DNA from: Sparassis latifolia
Taxonomy: Eukaryota > Basidiomycota > Agaricomycetes > Polyporales > Sparassidaceae
NCBI GenBank assembly: GCA_018466975.1
Contig: CM031557.1
Span: 2,232,001 to 2,296,000 of the forward strand
DNA: 64,000 bases
Reading direction: 5' to 3'
Shown: positions 9,739-20,291 of the stretch, one piece after another
Layout: each line of letters opens with the position of its first letter
Position numbering within the stretch: position 1 is the stretch's first letter
Translations under genes and position numbers: made by a program
The notes under the pieces: generated by a model
The model's database searches: none
The model's input: the letters and a program-made list of their open reading frames with translations, nothing else
Told to the model about the DNA's origin: nothing

Positions 9739-11370
9739 TCACAGAACCGCCTTTGCCCGGCCCCTCATCACTGGCCCGCGGTGCAGGTGGCCCGTGTCGA
9801 GCCTTGTCTCGTAACCAACATCGGACGTGGGCCGCCTGCGCTTGAGTGCGCGGGCTGCGGCAGTCAGCGCTTCCGGCGGGGGTGCAGTGTCTGGGCTGGG
9901 TCCACCGTATGACACATCACCCGGGCACGGCGATGCAGGCGTTGCGCTGTCTGTCCTCGGCCATTCGCGGTGGCTCTCCATCCCCGTGAGCTCCTCAGCA
10001 TCTCCACTGAGATCTGCGAGCGCTCCGGCCATCAGTGGCGTGCTGTTAGGTGTATGGTGCGCGGGTGGCGTGGCTGGGGCGGCATTGGAGTCGGCACCTG
10101 CAGCGCACGCCGGATCGAATCGCACAAGCGGATGCGCGGCGTCAATGTACTGGAACACAAGGTTCCGGTTAAGCCAGTCACGATCTGCTGCCGACACCCG
10201 TGGCCCCTTCCGCGGGTCGTGGTTCGACAGGTATACACACAACCGGCCCCACTCGATGCTCGTCTTCGCCCAGTACTTGTCTGTCACGTGGAAGCGAGCC
10301 TGGCAGCCGAGCCAGGACTTGTATGACGGGAGCCCATCCAGACCCCGCTGATGTCATCGAAGATTAGATAATCCACCTTTGGGTTGAATTCGTCGACATT
10401 AAAGTGGTTGCCCATGTACGCGAATGTCCCCCCGAGGTTTTTCGCCCACGTGGTCTTGCCCGTGCGCGATGGGCCCCAGAGACACAGCGACTTGCCCCTA
10501 CCACGCACTGTTAGCCCAGCATGTTACGACGTCCAGCGATCGACTTACCGGATTCCACTCGGCCCACGACCGAGACGCGGCTTCAGCTCGTCGTTCAGCC
10601 ATCCCTCGATGGCAGGGTACGCGCTGGTGTTGAGCACCAGACCGCTGGGACGCTGGTACAGCTCGGGGGCCCGGGCAAAGGCGTGCTTGGATGCTGCGAC
10701 CAAGTTGATGTGGTTGCGACAGTAATCACTCGGCGCGTACTTGGCGCAGTTGGCCAAGAATTCGTCGGGTGTGGCGATTCCGCAGGATGGTGTCTCAAGC
10801 GATCGTTACAGACCATTGGCCTCCTCGCAGGCGACATGTTTCGTACGTGGGTCGACCTTGCGGCGACCGAGTTGGGCGGGTCGCAGGTCCAGTGGTGTCT
10901 CGGCCTCGTGCCAGCCAATGTCGAAGTCGTTACAGACCATGCGTGCGCCTCGTTTGTCCGCACGTCCGACGTAGTCGCAGGCGACATGTCGAAGTCGTTA
11001 CAGACCATGCGTGAAGTCGACCTTGATGGTGGTGTCCGCCTTGCGTCGCGACGGTTGGAGGCGTCTTGACGACATGTTGAGGGCGCCGTCGTCGTGGGTC
11101 GACCTCCGCGTCGTCGTGCTCCTCGCGTGCCAGCTTGACACGGAGTCCCTGCTCTGCACCCGGGACCAAACCACGCAGCTTCTGCTCGGCGACAGGCTCG
11201 TCGAACTTTGCATCTACTCGAGACCAGGTGATTAACCAATACATGGATTGCAGCCGGTAGCCCGGGCCGGCGCTGGTGGCTGTGGACCCAACAAGCCCAA
11301 GGGGCTGGCGGCCACCAAGTGCTACGCCGTTGGGAGCTGCAAGTCGGGCCTGCAGGTGGGCAGGCGGCAT
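9739..11370 (-). pseudogene. Genomovirus-like Rep, broken (Rep1)
   Basis: Remains of a replication-initiation protein with an HUH endonuclease and SF3 helicase, which nicks the origin and drives rolling-circle replication. Start ATG 11368-11370; like Rep2 it begins MPP and reaches a shared Y(K/R)LQS before motif I (WLITWS). Motif II is not readable. Motif III survives as DYVGRADK near 10,970 but in another frame, amid short duplications at about 10,798-11,013. An intron at 10498-10548 (donor GTAAGT, branch GCTAAC) sits just before Walker A (GPSRTGKT), the same place as in Rep2. Walker B is LIFDDI; another frame change occurs at a C4 run (10343-10346, plus strand), then YKSWLGCQ, TDKY, motif C LSNHDP and WLNRN, which are hallmarks of Genomoviridae-type Reps. 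The tail has KRRRP. The locus looks clearly GC-richer than its neighbours. Confidence 0.85.
10498..10548 (-). other. Intron of Rep1
   Basis: 51-nt GT-AG intron with GTAAGT donor, GCTAAC branch and TAG acceptor. It precedes Walker A at the position homologous to the Rep2 intron. Confidence 0.8.
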
Positions 11371-12205
11371 GATGGAGGAGTACGGTGCAGACTATGGGGA
11401 AGCTCAGCTGGGGTGTCGACCTGGTGTGGTGGCAAGGTGTTTCTTCCTGAGACCTAAGCGCTATGGACCAGACTCTCCATTATACTCCATCAGGTGCCGT
11501 ACAGTTGCACCTGGCAGTTCAGCATGGAGGTTGAACCTTCCCCAGATGCTGGCGCACAGAGGAAAGCCATTCCTGCATTCGATAGCAGGCGCGTGGGCTG
11601 ACAGAAGGCACGGCCTGCGGCAAGCTTGCTGCAGGCACTTGATGGACACGGTGATGCCTTGCTGGTTCCACTTGACTGCCCCAGCATAGTCACAAGCTGA
11701 CAGCATGCCATGTATCTAGACGCATGGGGAGTGCTGCCCTGCTATGGAACATGGGCATCTTTGTCTGGGCTACGGATCGATGCCGTAGTAAACTAAGCAT
11801 GTGGCGCAATTTTGAGAGCAGCTAATGCACAGCGTGGGCAGAGGTCTACCGAGATATGCAATGGTGGGATGCCGGTGCTCAGCGAATCTTTACATGGTAG
11901 GGCAAGGTCGCACAAAGCCCGCATTCGGGGAGTGCCCTCACAGCCTAAAGTGGTCCAGTCGCTGACTTGCAGGCAAGGTCGATGGGATCGTCTCTCATGT
12001 GCCTTCGTAAGTGCCAAAGTGGAAGAGCATTCATGTGCTCCACTGACGGGAAGGGTAGCAGCACGCGAGATGAGCAAGCAGCGGGGAGCAGCGACCCGTG
12101 AAGTCTAAACGGCCCTCAACTGTATCATGGGGACCGATACTACTCGGTGTTGCGTCAACACTAGGTCTGTAATGTGTTTGTACTCGAGGTTATCTTCGCA
12201 ATTGC
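11371..12205. other. Intergenic between opposed array arms
   Basis: No module and no supported gene. Module orientation switches from plus (9.4 kb) to minus (12.2 kb) across this stretch. Confidence 0.4.
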
Positions 12206-12234
12206 TCGATAACATTAGCTCCGTGCGAAAAATT
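12206..12234 (-). other. Nonanucleotide hairpin, inverted, without iterons
   Basis: Reading minus: AATTTTTCG, an eight-base spacer, TAATGTTAT (12209-12217), then CGAG. The hairpin left arm is intact and the right arm and CCAG tract are lost. Confidence 0.65.
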
Positions 12235-12938
12235 CTGCTGTGCCGCGGCCACTGTCGACCTCGGTGTCCCTGCCTGGTGCATTTACCATTTGCTACATGG
12301 CGAGTACCTTGCAGGACATGGGAGAACCCCGGCCACTCGAACCAAACCATCCGAGGCTCGATAGGCTGAGTCGATGCTGGCGGCCTATGGCGGCCAGGCA
12401 CCAGATCTACTGGAACCGAGATCTACCACTGCCCACGCATGCATGCATGCATCGTCACAGTACCTTAATCACTAAAGCACCATAGGCCTACAGATAGTTG
12501 ACCACAGCTGCACAGGAAGTCTTGTGCTACCCGTTTTGTATATCTGGCCGGCGAAGTCTAGAATGATGCGCCTGATACTGTTGACCGCTCTAGATTTCTT
12601 GTAGGTCCAAATGAACTCAAGAATGTCCACTTAGATTTGCCGAATTAGACCGGATGGTCAGTTGCAAGACTCATTCTTCACAACATTTTCATGCGCGCAG
12701 TTGGACAGCTCTATGCATTACACCTCCATAAACATCGTGGTGACGTCGCGCTGCTGAAGATGGCTCGTCGTGAGACACGTTATTGTATAAATATGCTTAT
12801 TTACTGCTCTATACTACAAGTACGGCGTGCCCTAAGGCAAACACGCGTAGCATTGATTTCCGCCTCCTTACAGTACAGCACCCGTGCCATCTCCCGCGCA
12901 GAACAAAGCAAGATAAGTTGTGGAAGAGACTTAGGCCT
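12235..12938. other. Non-coding part of inverted unit
   Basis: No supported gene. A short GCAT run (12437-12452) is the only visible simple repeat. Confidence 0.4.
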
Positions 12939-13343
12939 CTAGTCATTTTTCACTTTCAAATACACGATGTAAGGATCGTAAAGAGATCGATCCTCGACCT
13001 TTTGCTCGTCATCTCGACGACGATGGATTTTTCGCGCCGTCACGTCGCTGTTGTCCGGTAGTCGTGGAAATGGGAGACGAGACGTGATCCAAAGTATGTC
13101 ATGTCGCTCCAGTACGGCATCACCTGCTTGGACATTGTAGCCGCAGAGGTAGTGTGTGAAGGACTTCATGGAGCCTTTGCGGTTGGGGTCCAGCGACTTG
13201 TCTGACTGGTCGTAAAACAGCTCCAGGCACATCTTAACCTTGCCAGGTCCACGTTGTCCGTACCAGACCAAAAACTCGTGGTGACGAGGTCCCTGCATGA
13301 ATGGGCTGCGTATGTAGGCTGCCCAGTCGAAGGCGTGGATCAT
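12939..13343 (-). CDS. Hypothetical protein, 134 aa
   Basis: ATG-started ORF with strongly protein-like sequence (EFLVWYGQRGPGKVKMCLEL, YDPYIVYLKVKND), probably beta-rich. It might be a fragment of a larger spliced gene or of a capsid-like protein, but I cannot assign a family. It lies on the minus strand inside the inverted arm, against the local polarity rule. Confidence 0.45.
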   Translation of the reverse strand: MIHAFDWAAYIRSPFMQGPRHHEFLVWYGQRGPGKVKMCLELFYDQSDKSLDPNRKGSMKSFTHYLCGYNVQAGDAVLERHDILWITSRLPFPRLPDNSDVTARKIHRRRDDEQKVEDRSLYDPYIVYLKVKND

Positions 13344-14057
13344 GACAGGCTTTCAGCACATCCAGAACCCACGGAACTCGATGCGGCTACGTCTGCATGC
13401 TGCAGCCAGCCCAAAGTAATCGGGAAGCCGATCGGTGCCATGGAGTCGTCTGTTTTTCTTTGGTATGAGCGCTGTGACTGCGTTCGCATTGGTCTCTAGG
13501 AGACGCTCATAGATCCTGACGCGTACCTCTAGAGGTGGTAGTCGTCTTGGTTAATAGAGGCAAGTAGGGGCAAGATGTGGGAGCAATGGGAACCTACTAA
13601 GAGGAAGCTGGAACAAGGCGCTGTTCTCCTGTTGATCAATTCTCTTATCGGTAGCCCTGGTCAAAAGACGGGCTGATACGAGCAGAGACCCCCATTTTTC
13701 CAGCTGCGCGGTCATGGCGATCTGTTGTTCTGCTAGGACTGGACAAGAAGAGGAAGAGGTTGAGAGTTATAAACATGGCAAGGAGAGAAAGCTGCGCATA
13801 CCTTATTTAGTCTGTTCGCTTGTTCGAGGATTTGAGCATGGATTCTCAAAGTAGCGGTGTAGTTACCCCTATGCGTCGAGCAAGGTCTTGGTAGCCCATG
13901 CACACCGAGCTGAAGCGTACTTGCTCCACCACGAGACTGTTTCAAATCGTAGGCTGGATCACACAGGAAGGGGCGCAGATGAGTGAAACAAAATAGCCAG
14001 AGCTGAGTCATTCCACCCATAGGCCGTGAATACCCGCTGCTAAGTGCAGCTGGATGG
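13344..14057. other. Intergenic, no gene seen
   Basis: No coding or RNA gene is supported between the 134-aa ORF and the inverted origin module. Confidence 0.4.
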
Positions 14058-14111
14058 CTGGCTGGCTGGCTGGCTGATCCATTTTTCGATAACATTAACT
14101 TGGGCAAAAAG
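14058..14111 (-). other. CRESS-type origin module, inverted
   Basis: Reading minus: ACTTTTTG arm, TAATGTTAT (14089-14097), CGAAAAA arm, then four CCAG copies (14058-14073). It is 1.88 kb from the inverted nonanucleotide at 12.2 kb. Confidence 0.85.
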
Positions 14112-14478
14112 TTTAGAGGTAGACCCCGTGGGCTGCTGCTAGTCACACAGTGCGGTGGGTGTGTGTGAGTGGGGTTGGACCCACGCAAATGGAGCATCAG
14201 GCCTGTCGTGCGGTATTCATTCTCGGTGAGCGTTCCATCGAGGCAGACCCCACCGGACTGTAAGTAATTGCTGTGCCACACCGGCGCACATGGCTAACCT
14301 ACGGAGGAGGGCGGTGAGAGCAGGCACATGCCAAGGCAGATTTGCAGGAGCACACGCGGAGTAGAGAATAAAAGGAGGCCGGCGGCTCCTGCCACTGGCT
14401 CTCTTCCTTGCCAACACCCGTCTCCATGCGCATCATGGACCCTGCGTTCATCGCCATGGACCAGCCCGACGATGACGG

Positions 14479-15331
14479 GCATGAAAATCATCGTGGTCAT
14501 TGTTACCACTGCATGCTTAGATCATTGTACCTGACTCATTTAATTTCTGGGGCAAGTTTTGTATATACCTTGCCGCCAGTCTATTTCTGGGGGCTGAGCG
14601 GCCCAAACAGCTACCTTTCCATCTTCGCCAACATCCCGTTTGAGTCGGAGGGTAATCAGTATGTTAGTGTGCAGCAGTACATGATGTTCCAGAAAGCAAT
14701 GGTTTTCAATGACGAGAGCGTGGGACGCAAAATCCTTGACACCACGGACCCAAAGCAGCTTCAGGGCCTGGGCCGAGCAGTCACAGGCTTTGACTCCACA
14801 ATCTGGGTGGAAGGTAAGCTCCTAACCTTCACTCTTCACGGTGGTTCTCGATGCTTATCTTGTAGCACTATCGGAAATCCTTTGAAGGGGTTTCTATGAC
14901 ATGATCACCAAAAGTGCGGAAGCCTCGGAACTCCAACATCGGCTGTTAGCGACGGAATCAAGATTCATCGCCGCTGTAAGTCCCAATACATCCTCGCGCA
15001 GAATGCCTGGTGATGCTAATACGTCCAGGCCGCTCTGCTTGACCGTCTCTATGGCATCGGGCATGCAGAGAAAACCGCTGATGAAAGCGATAAAAGCGAG
15101 TGGGGCCTCAACAAGCTGGGTTTCGCGATCATGGAGGTAAGGTTAATGCTTCAGGTCCACCACAAAGTTGCGGTACCCATGTTCGGGCAACCCCCCTGGG
15201 AGCGTTTGACGGACTCAACTCCATCGAGAGCGAGAAGGCGTTGGCTGCGTTTGGGATTGGCTGGTGCATATATTTTGAAGATATGGGGGTGGGTGGTGAA
15301 CTGTTATCGGGCTGCCTTGGCGCGAATGTAG
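14479..15331 (+). CDS. NADAR-family protein (YbiA-like N-glycosidase fold)
   Basis: Clear NADAR-fold blocks: YFWGLSGPNSYLSIFANIPF, then YVSVQQYMMFQKAMVF, ILDTTDPKQLQGLGRAV, DSTIWVE, LLATESRF, LYGIG and WGLNKLGFAIMEVR. The family removes ADP-ribose from guanine or acts on riboflavin precursors. Probable introns: 14528-14579 (GTACCT donor), 14814-14865 (GTAAGC) and 14976-15028 (GTAAGT). ATG 14479 splices in frame to the first block; the 3' end after MEVR (about 15135) is uncertain. One in-frame TGA at 14883-14885 sits just before RGFYDM. It lies on the plus strand of an inverted unit, following the polarity rule. Confidence 0.8.
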
Positions 15332-15362
15332 CATAGCCGAACGACGGCGAGCCACATGGTAC

Positions 15363-15746
15363 GTGGTGGAAGGCATTGACTTTTGTGATGTCGGGATCCT
15401 TGATAGTGGCTACTCGGACTGCTGCGAGTTTCAAGAATCACTCATTCATGATTTTCCGAGAGTGAAGCGACTTGGCTGGTGCCATGAGCCGTCGGGTATA
15501 GCGTCTCAAATATTGATCGACCACAGCTCTAGAGGACGTCGCTCTTACTATATCCCCACAGGGTACAAGGGGCGGAGTATTGAGGCGGAAGCAGTGAGGC
15601 AGTGCATGACCGCGCGAGCTACTGACTTGCATCTATGGACTTTTGCGGTCGGTGATGGCAATGAGGCTTTGCAGCGCCCATGCATTGGACAGGCAGTCAG
15701 CGGCTTCGAGCCCGAGGCAGTATCGAGTCACAATTATTATGTATAA
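15363..15746 (+). CDS. Unassigned 127-aa ORF
   Basis: ORF downstream of the NADAR gene on the same strand and inside the same unit. No motif recognised; it could be a chance ORF or a 3' exon. Confidence 0.25.
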   Translation: MVEGIDFCDVGILDSGYSDCCEFQESLIHDFPRVKRLGWCHEPSGIASQILIDHSSRGRRSYYIPTGYKGRSIEAEAVRQCMTARATDLHLWTFAVGDGNEALQRPCIGQAVSGFEPEAVSSHNYYV

Positions 15747-16009
15747 TCCTTAATAGACATGATGCGGCCCATTAGGCTCGCTCGTGGTGGTGCGCGGACT
15801 ATCCAGCTAACCAGTGCGGACTTTTGCACAGCAGTAGTGTCTGGCGCAATCCGATCTCATTCTGAATCGCGTCTTAGAAAAAGAGTTTGGATTTAGTGTC
15901 AGGCCTACAAGGCACCTGTGAACATTATTAGTGCTGTCCACTTGGTACCCTCGCTGCTAATTTTATTGTGGGCTCAAAATAAGCGCCAGATCCCCAGCTG
16001 GCCATTCGG

Positions 16010-16060
16010 CTGGCTGGCTGGCTGGCTGGTCAACTTTTCGATAACTTTTCGATAGTATTA
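16010..16060 (-). other. Origin module, inverted, duplicated arm
   Basis: Reading minus: TAATACTAT (16052-16060), CGAAAAG, TTATCGAAAAG, then five CCAG copies (16010-16029). The right arm is duplicated, as also seen at 37.66 kb. Confidence 0.75.
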
Positions 16061-16073
16061 ATCGATCACGTGG

Positions 16074-16085
16074 CTGGCTGGCTGG
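16074..16085 (-). repeat. CCAG iteron block, three copies
   Basis: Three CTGG tetranucleotides on plus with no clear nonanucleotide beside them. Part of the stacked cluster at 16.0-16.2 kb. Confidence 0.6.
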
Positions 16086-16126
16086 GCCAATTCTCTGATA
16101 ATGATATAATGCAAGGGCTTAGTTGG

Positions 16127-16165
16127 CTGGCTGGCTGGCTGGCTGGTCAGATTTAGATAATATTA
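16127..16165 (-). other. Origin module, inverted, TAATATTAT variant
   Basis: Reading minus: TAATATTAT (16157-16165), CTAAATCTGA, then five CCAG copies (16127-16146). This is the commonest nonanucleotide form of genomoviruses, as I recall it. Confidence 0.75.
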
Positions 16166-16175
16166 GTTTACGTAG

Positions 16176-16195
16176 CTGGCTGGCTGGCTGGCTGG
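16176..16195 (-). repeat. CCAG iteron block, five copies
   Basis: Five CTGG copies on plus without an adjacent nonanucleotide; the fourth block of the stacked cluster. Confidence 0.65.
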
Positions 16196-16528
16196 AGCAT
16201 TTACAGTAAAAATAGGTCACTTCGCCACGACAGAGGTCGATCCGTAGGATCTGCAGATGTGTCGTGCGGCTGAGTCGGTTTTGGATTGCTACCCTGGAGA
16301 GTATTTTTAGAAATGCAGTTACGGCCGATGGTGTGCTGCGAGTGGCAACACATGTGGCAAGGCGGATGCAACGAAGGTATGCATCAGCAGCTCGCAGGCT
16401 GCACTGATACCTCTGTGAACAGGGGGCGAGGCCTTGTGCAGCACCATCGTGAGCATCCGAGTTCAAGTAGTGTGATTTGCTCTTCCATGCGAGCACACCA
16501 AGATGTCATTTCTGCCGTTCAGTAAATG

Positions 16529-16536
16529 TATATAAA
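16529..16536 (+). promoter_or_regulatory. TATA box
   Basis: TATATAAA lies 183 bp upstream of ATG 16719 of the acidic-repeat protein gene. Confidence 0.5.
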
Positions 16537-16718
16537 CATGTCCTCCTGCCAAATACCTTTGCACTCTGGTTAGCAGCATTTTGTCCTCGGCATCGCATTC
16601 CGAGAAAAACAAAAATTTCTATGGTTATCTTGCATAGTACTACAAGCTAATATCTTCGTTGTATTTTTTTTATGTTCCCTATAGAACAGCGTTCAGCCTC
16701 CCTATATCCTCTTACCCA

Positions 16719-17935
16719 ATGGACCCAAACGAGATGATCGAGATGCATTGCGACCTCGAGGACCTGAGGAATAGTCTTGGATCCTATCCAAAACCATTTC
16801 AGAGGGCATTCAAGGATACATGTTTGCTACAAAAGTACACCGTGGGCTGTCAGTTCCAGCAAATGTCAAAATGTTTTGATCGCATCATGGAGAACCTCGA
16901 ATCCCAAGCGTGGCACCCCGGGCTTTCCAGCGATGAGCCCTACGACAATACCTATCAACTGCACCTCCAAACGATGAAAAAGGCATATTTCGACATTAAA
17001 ATCGACCTGGATCAAAACCCAAAACTGCATTTCGAGGTGGTCACCGCCACAAGCAATGCAGGTCGGCTTCTGTGGGACCGGATGGACCAATTCAACAGCT
17101 TGATAATAGCTCAGGCAATCACTATTAGGTTTCTTGCAGCATTGATTGCAATTTTGCGCAACAGTGCGATGCGCGAAGGGCTTGTGCATTGGCGGCATGA
17201 AGACGCACACTCGATCCATGATTTTGGCACCCCTAGCTGGACTTCGTCCCCGCCGGCATTTGAGTTCTCCAGCCCGCTGCCGGTGGTGAGCACTGCGCTC
17301 GATTCACGAGTACTGGAAGGGAACCAGGAGTGTGACAAGTTGCAACTTTCTACAACACTGAAACCACCAACATTGGCACATGGGATCTTGATCCATGGGG
17401 AGGAGAGTGTGACGCTCATCGACCCATGGTTGTGCGATGATGCCCTCGCCTCACCACCACCACTAGCGTTTGAATGTTCAAGCCCAGTGTCTGTGGCCAG
17501 CACTGCACTCGACCCCCCAATGCTCCAAGAGAACAACGCTTGGGATAGATTTCAAATTTCTAGTGCACCAAAGTCACTGGCACCGAAACATCCTGAGCTA
17601 ACTGGGGAAGACGAAAGCATGCAATCGATCGACTTGTGGCAGTACGATGACTTCATAACTTTGCCAGGCGGACAGGACGCAGAGCCACAGCAGACAGTTG
17701 ACAGTTTTGCATGCTCCATGGCATCGAACGATGGACTATGTAGGTCTACATTATCTCTTATTCCTCCAGTTCCAAAGGCTAATACGTGTTAGATTCCGGT
17801 GACCCATGGGTCGAGATGGGCTGTGATCGAGGAGGACTGGTGCTCTCTGGGTCAGAGGCAGACGCTTTGCTGCCTCCGCTTCTGGAGCCAATGTCGATCA
17901 CCGCATTTGACGACATGGAGATTTTTTCGATATAA
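16719..17935 (+). CDS. Helical protein with acidic PWLCDD-type repeats
   Basis: About 387 aa in two exons. The intron at 17740-17792 (53 nt, GTAGGT donor, GCTAAT branch, TTAG acceptor) joins in frame. Residues 1-170 are helical (AITIRFLAALIAIL). Residues 190-350 hold two copies of a roughly 75-aa repeat: AFEFSSPLPVVSTALD, later IDPWLCDD; then AFECSSPVSVASTALD, later IDLWQYDD. A weaker third copy crosses the intron (DPWVEM, AFDDMEIFSI). Acidic-aromatic repeats of this kind resemble activation domains, but that is inference. It lies right of the inverted origin cluster on the plus strand, as expected for a unit gene. No known family recognised. Confidence 0.7.
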
Positions 17936-18722
17936 GTGCCAACGTGTTTGGTAATAGAGCACGTACCTCAATCTCTGCACGTGGTGGACTGCAAATCACA
18001 ATTGCTATTTTAATGGTCAGGACTAACAATACTTATGGTTCGGGAATATCAGTTTCTGATTCTAGCTATTGCTGCTTGTACGGGCATTTGAAACCAGTGT
18101 TTCTGCTATAGACTGCTACTGGAGATGAATAGAAGTAAAATTCGAACATTTTGAATGAATTCATGCACATGTATAGTTCAGGCTTGCTGAACATAACCCA
18201 GTGAATGGCCACGAAGCCAGTCTGCACCTCGTGCTCAGCGATTTGCGCCACCGTCGATAGCAGTGTGGCTTGCTTCGAGACTGCTTGCGCATAATAAGTC
18301 GTTTGACAGGTTTACCTCTTACACCTTCGCCACGAACTGCATCGGCCGAGCATAAAGTGGCCATCATGAGGTACGCAAGGCTGTTTAGGGCTTAAATGTC
18401 AGCCATCGGGTCAGCCCCAGTAAGCAATGTGGCGGTGAACACTTATTTCGGGACCAAACACGGTGGTAGGGCTGAAAATAGCGCTTCTTGCTTGTAGATC
18501 GTCATCCCTGCTTATCTATGTCTTGAGGCTGTACCAGGCGCAGCTCTTCGGATTAGAGCCTAAAAATAACCTAGGCAACAATGCATGAAACCGTCTAATC
18601 AATGGGTCTCTGTGGTCACAATCGAGCAGATATATATTTACGCAGGGTTTCATGTGTTTTGGTGGACTACTAGGCATCAGAACTCAACTCTTTGACCAAA
18701 ACACCATCATTTATTTCTGATC
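17936..18722. other. Intergenic, no gene seen
   Basis: AT-rich spacer. A TATATATTT box near 18,630 could serve the next gene. Confidence 0.4.
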
Positions 18723-19266
18723 ATGTGGTTCTTTGAACGCAACGCACCCCGGGGGGTCATACAACCTGAGATGAGATCAAACGACTGCGAGGGGCATTAT
18801 TTGAAAACTTGGGTGGACGAGAGCTGCCCAATGGAGAATAATGTGAAGCAGAACTCTCTTGCTGTAAGTTCTTTGATGTAAACCTAGCTTGTTGCCTCAG
18901 CTAACCTTTGGCACTCAGAGCACTATTGCATGGTACTTCCCCTTTCTCATTTCATCGCCAGACCTTGCCGGCAATATGCTCAATGAAAAATTGGGACCAC
19001 CTCCAGGATATGAGACCCCAGGGTCTAGCCACGCTATGCCAAAACGTGAAATGACAGAGTCGAGCAAGCCGGGAGCATTCGATAAATCGACAGAGCCGGA
19101 AGCTTCAACAGCACTGAATACATCGACAGTGCCCGGCAAGTCGCCAAGCCACCGCAGGTATTACTACGTCCGCCGGTGGGTTGTATGGGCGGTACTCGTG
19201 GCAATCCTGATTTTGCTTATTCTTCTTTGTATATGTGTCGCAATTGCACTACGCTATACGCGTTGA
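18723..19266 (+). CDS. Tail-anchored small membrane protein
   Basis: About 162 aa in two exons. The intron at 18864-18918 (55 nt, GTAAGT, GCTAAC, CTCAG) lies between codons. The soluble part is Ser/Thr/Pro-rich (SSKPGAFDKSTEPEAS). Then comes a basic patch (SHRRYYYVRR) and one long hydrophobic helix (VWAVLVAILILLILLCICVA) ending RYTR. With no N-terminal signal sequence, the protein should be a C-tail-anchored membrane protein with its bulk in the cytosol. No family recognised. Confidence 0.7.
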
Positions 19267-20291
19267 TGCTGCGGTATTCACCATAGACGTGTTGGAGGTT
19301 AGTGTAGTATTATTCTGAATATTAGAGCTCTAAGTATCATTTAAACACTGTATTATTCCAAAAGTTTGGGTAGTAGAGTTACAGGAGCATCAAAGACAAA
19401 TCTTCGTGGCATCTTTTCAGTACACTCGTGTCTGAATTGCACACCATACACGCGTATGTTATGCTTACATGTGTGTTGACTAGTATGCTTTTGGTATACT
19501 AGAACGTGTGTACATTGCCAGCATCACAGAGTCTCTAGATAAGCACATTAATGCTGAAGATTACGGAATGGAAACAGTGCTTCTATCACCATGAAAGGTG
19601 GAATATGACAGGACAGATGCATAAGCTGAGTGTCAGACCTATTGGTCAAATGATCTTGCTAGCTACGATAGCAGTATGCCGATGAAAACAATTGTTTTGC
19701 TTATCATGCGATAGTATCATATGTTGACAGCTCCAGCAAAAGCTACCGCATTGTGAATTAGGCTCGCTACTCTGAATTTTTGGCTTGTCGGATAATGGTA
19801 TGGATGCTTGCCTTGGGCAAAGAAGGCTGCATTAGCGCGAATGGTAGGTAGCAGGGCAGAGCATTTATAGGGTGATCGCATACTCGCTGAATGGAGCAGA
19901 GTTAACGTATTCTTAGCATTGGCGAGAATTGAAAATAAAAAAGATTTGACAGCATTGAGCGGAGTGTATGTGGTGACCATAACCGGTACAATTTAAACTA
20001 GCAGGTCTGTAAAGGGCTGTAACTTTGAGGCTTAACATAGTAGGATAATTGCATCAAATGCTACCCCCTTCACACACTATGCACCAGTCTAACGATAACT
20101 ATGAGTGATGCCCAGTGACTCACAGAAACTTCGAAATCAACAGTTTAGGAGTACTAAACGCAATAAATTTATGTCTATCTAGTTACCAGTAGCAAATCCA
20201 AACAAATAAAGCAGAGCAAAATAATCAATCTAGGGCCCCCCTCCATCCTGAACCGTATCACAAACATGCATTTCCCTGGTCCCCAAGGACG
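19267..20291. other. Intergenic, no supported gene
   Basis: AT-rich. An 87-aa minus ORF (19717-19980) has no supporting feature. Confidence 0.4.
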
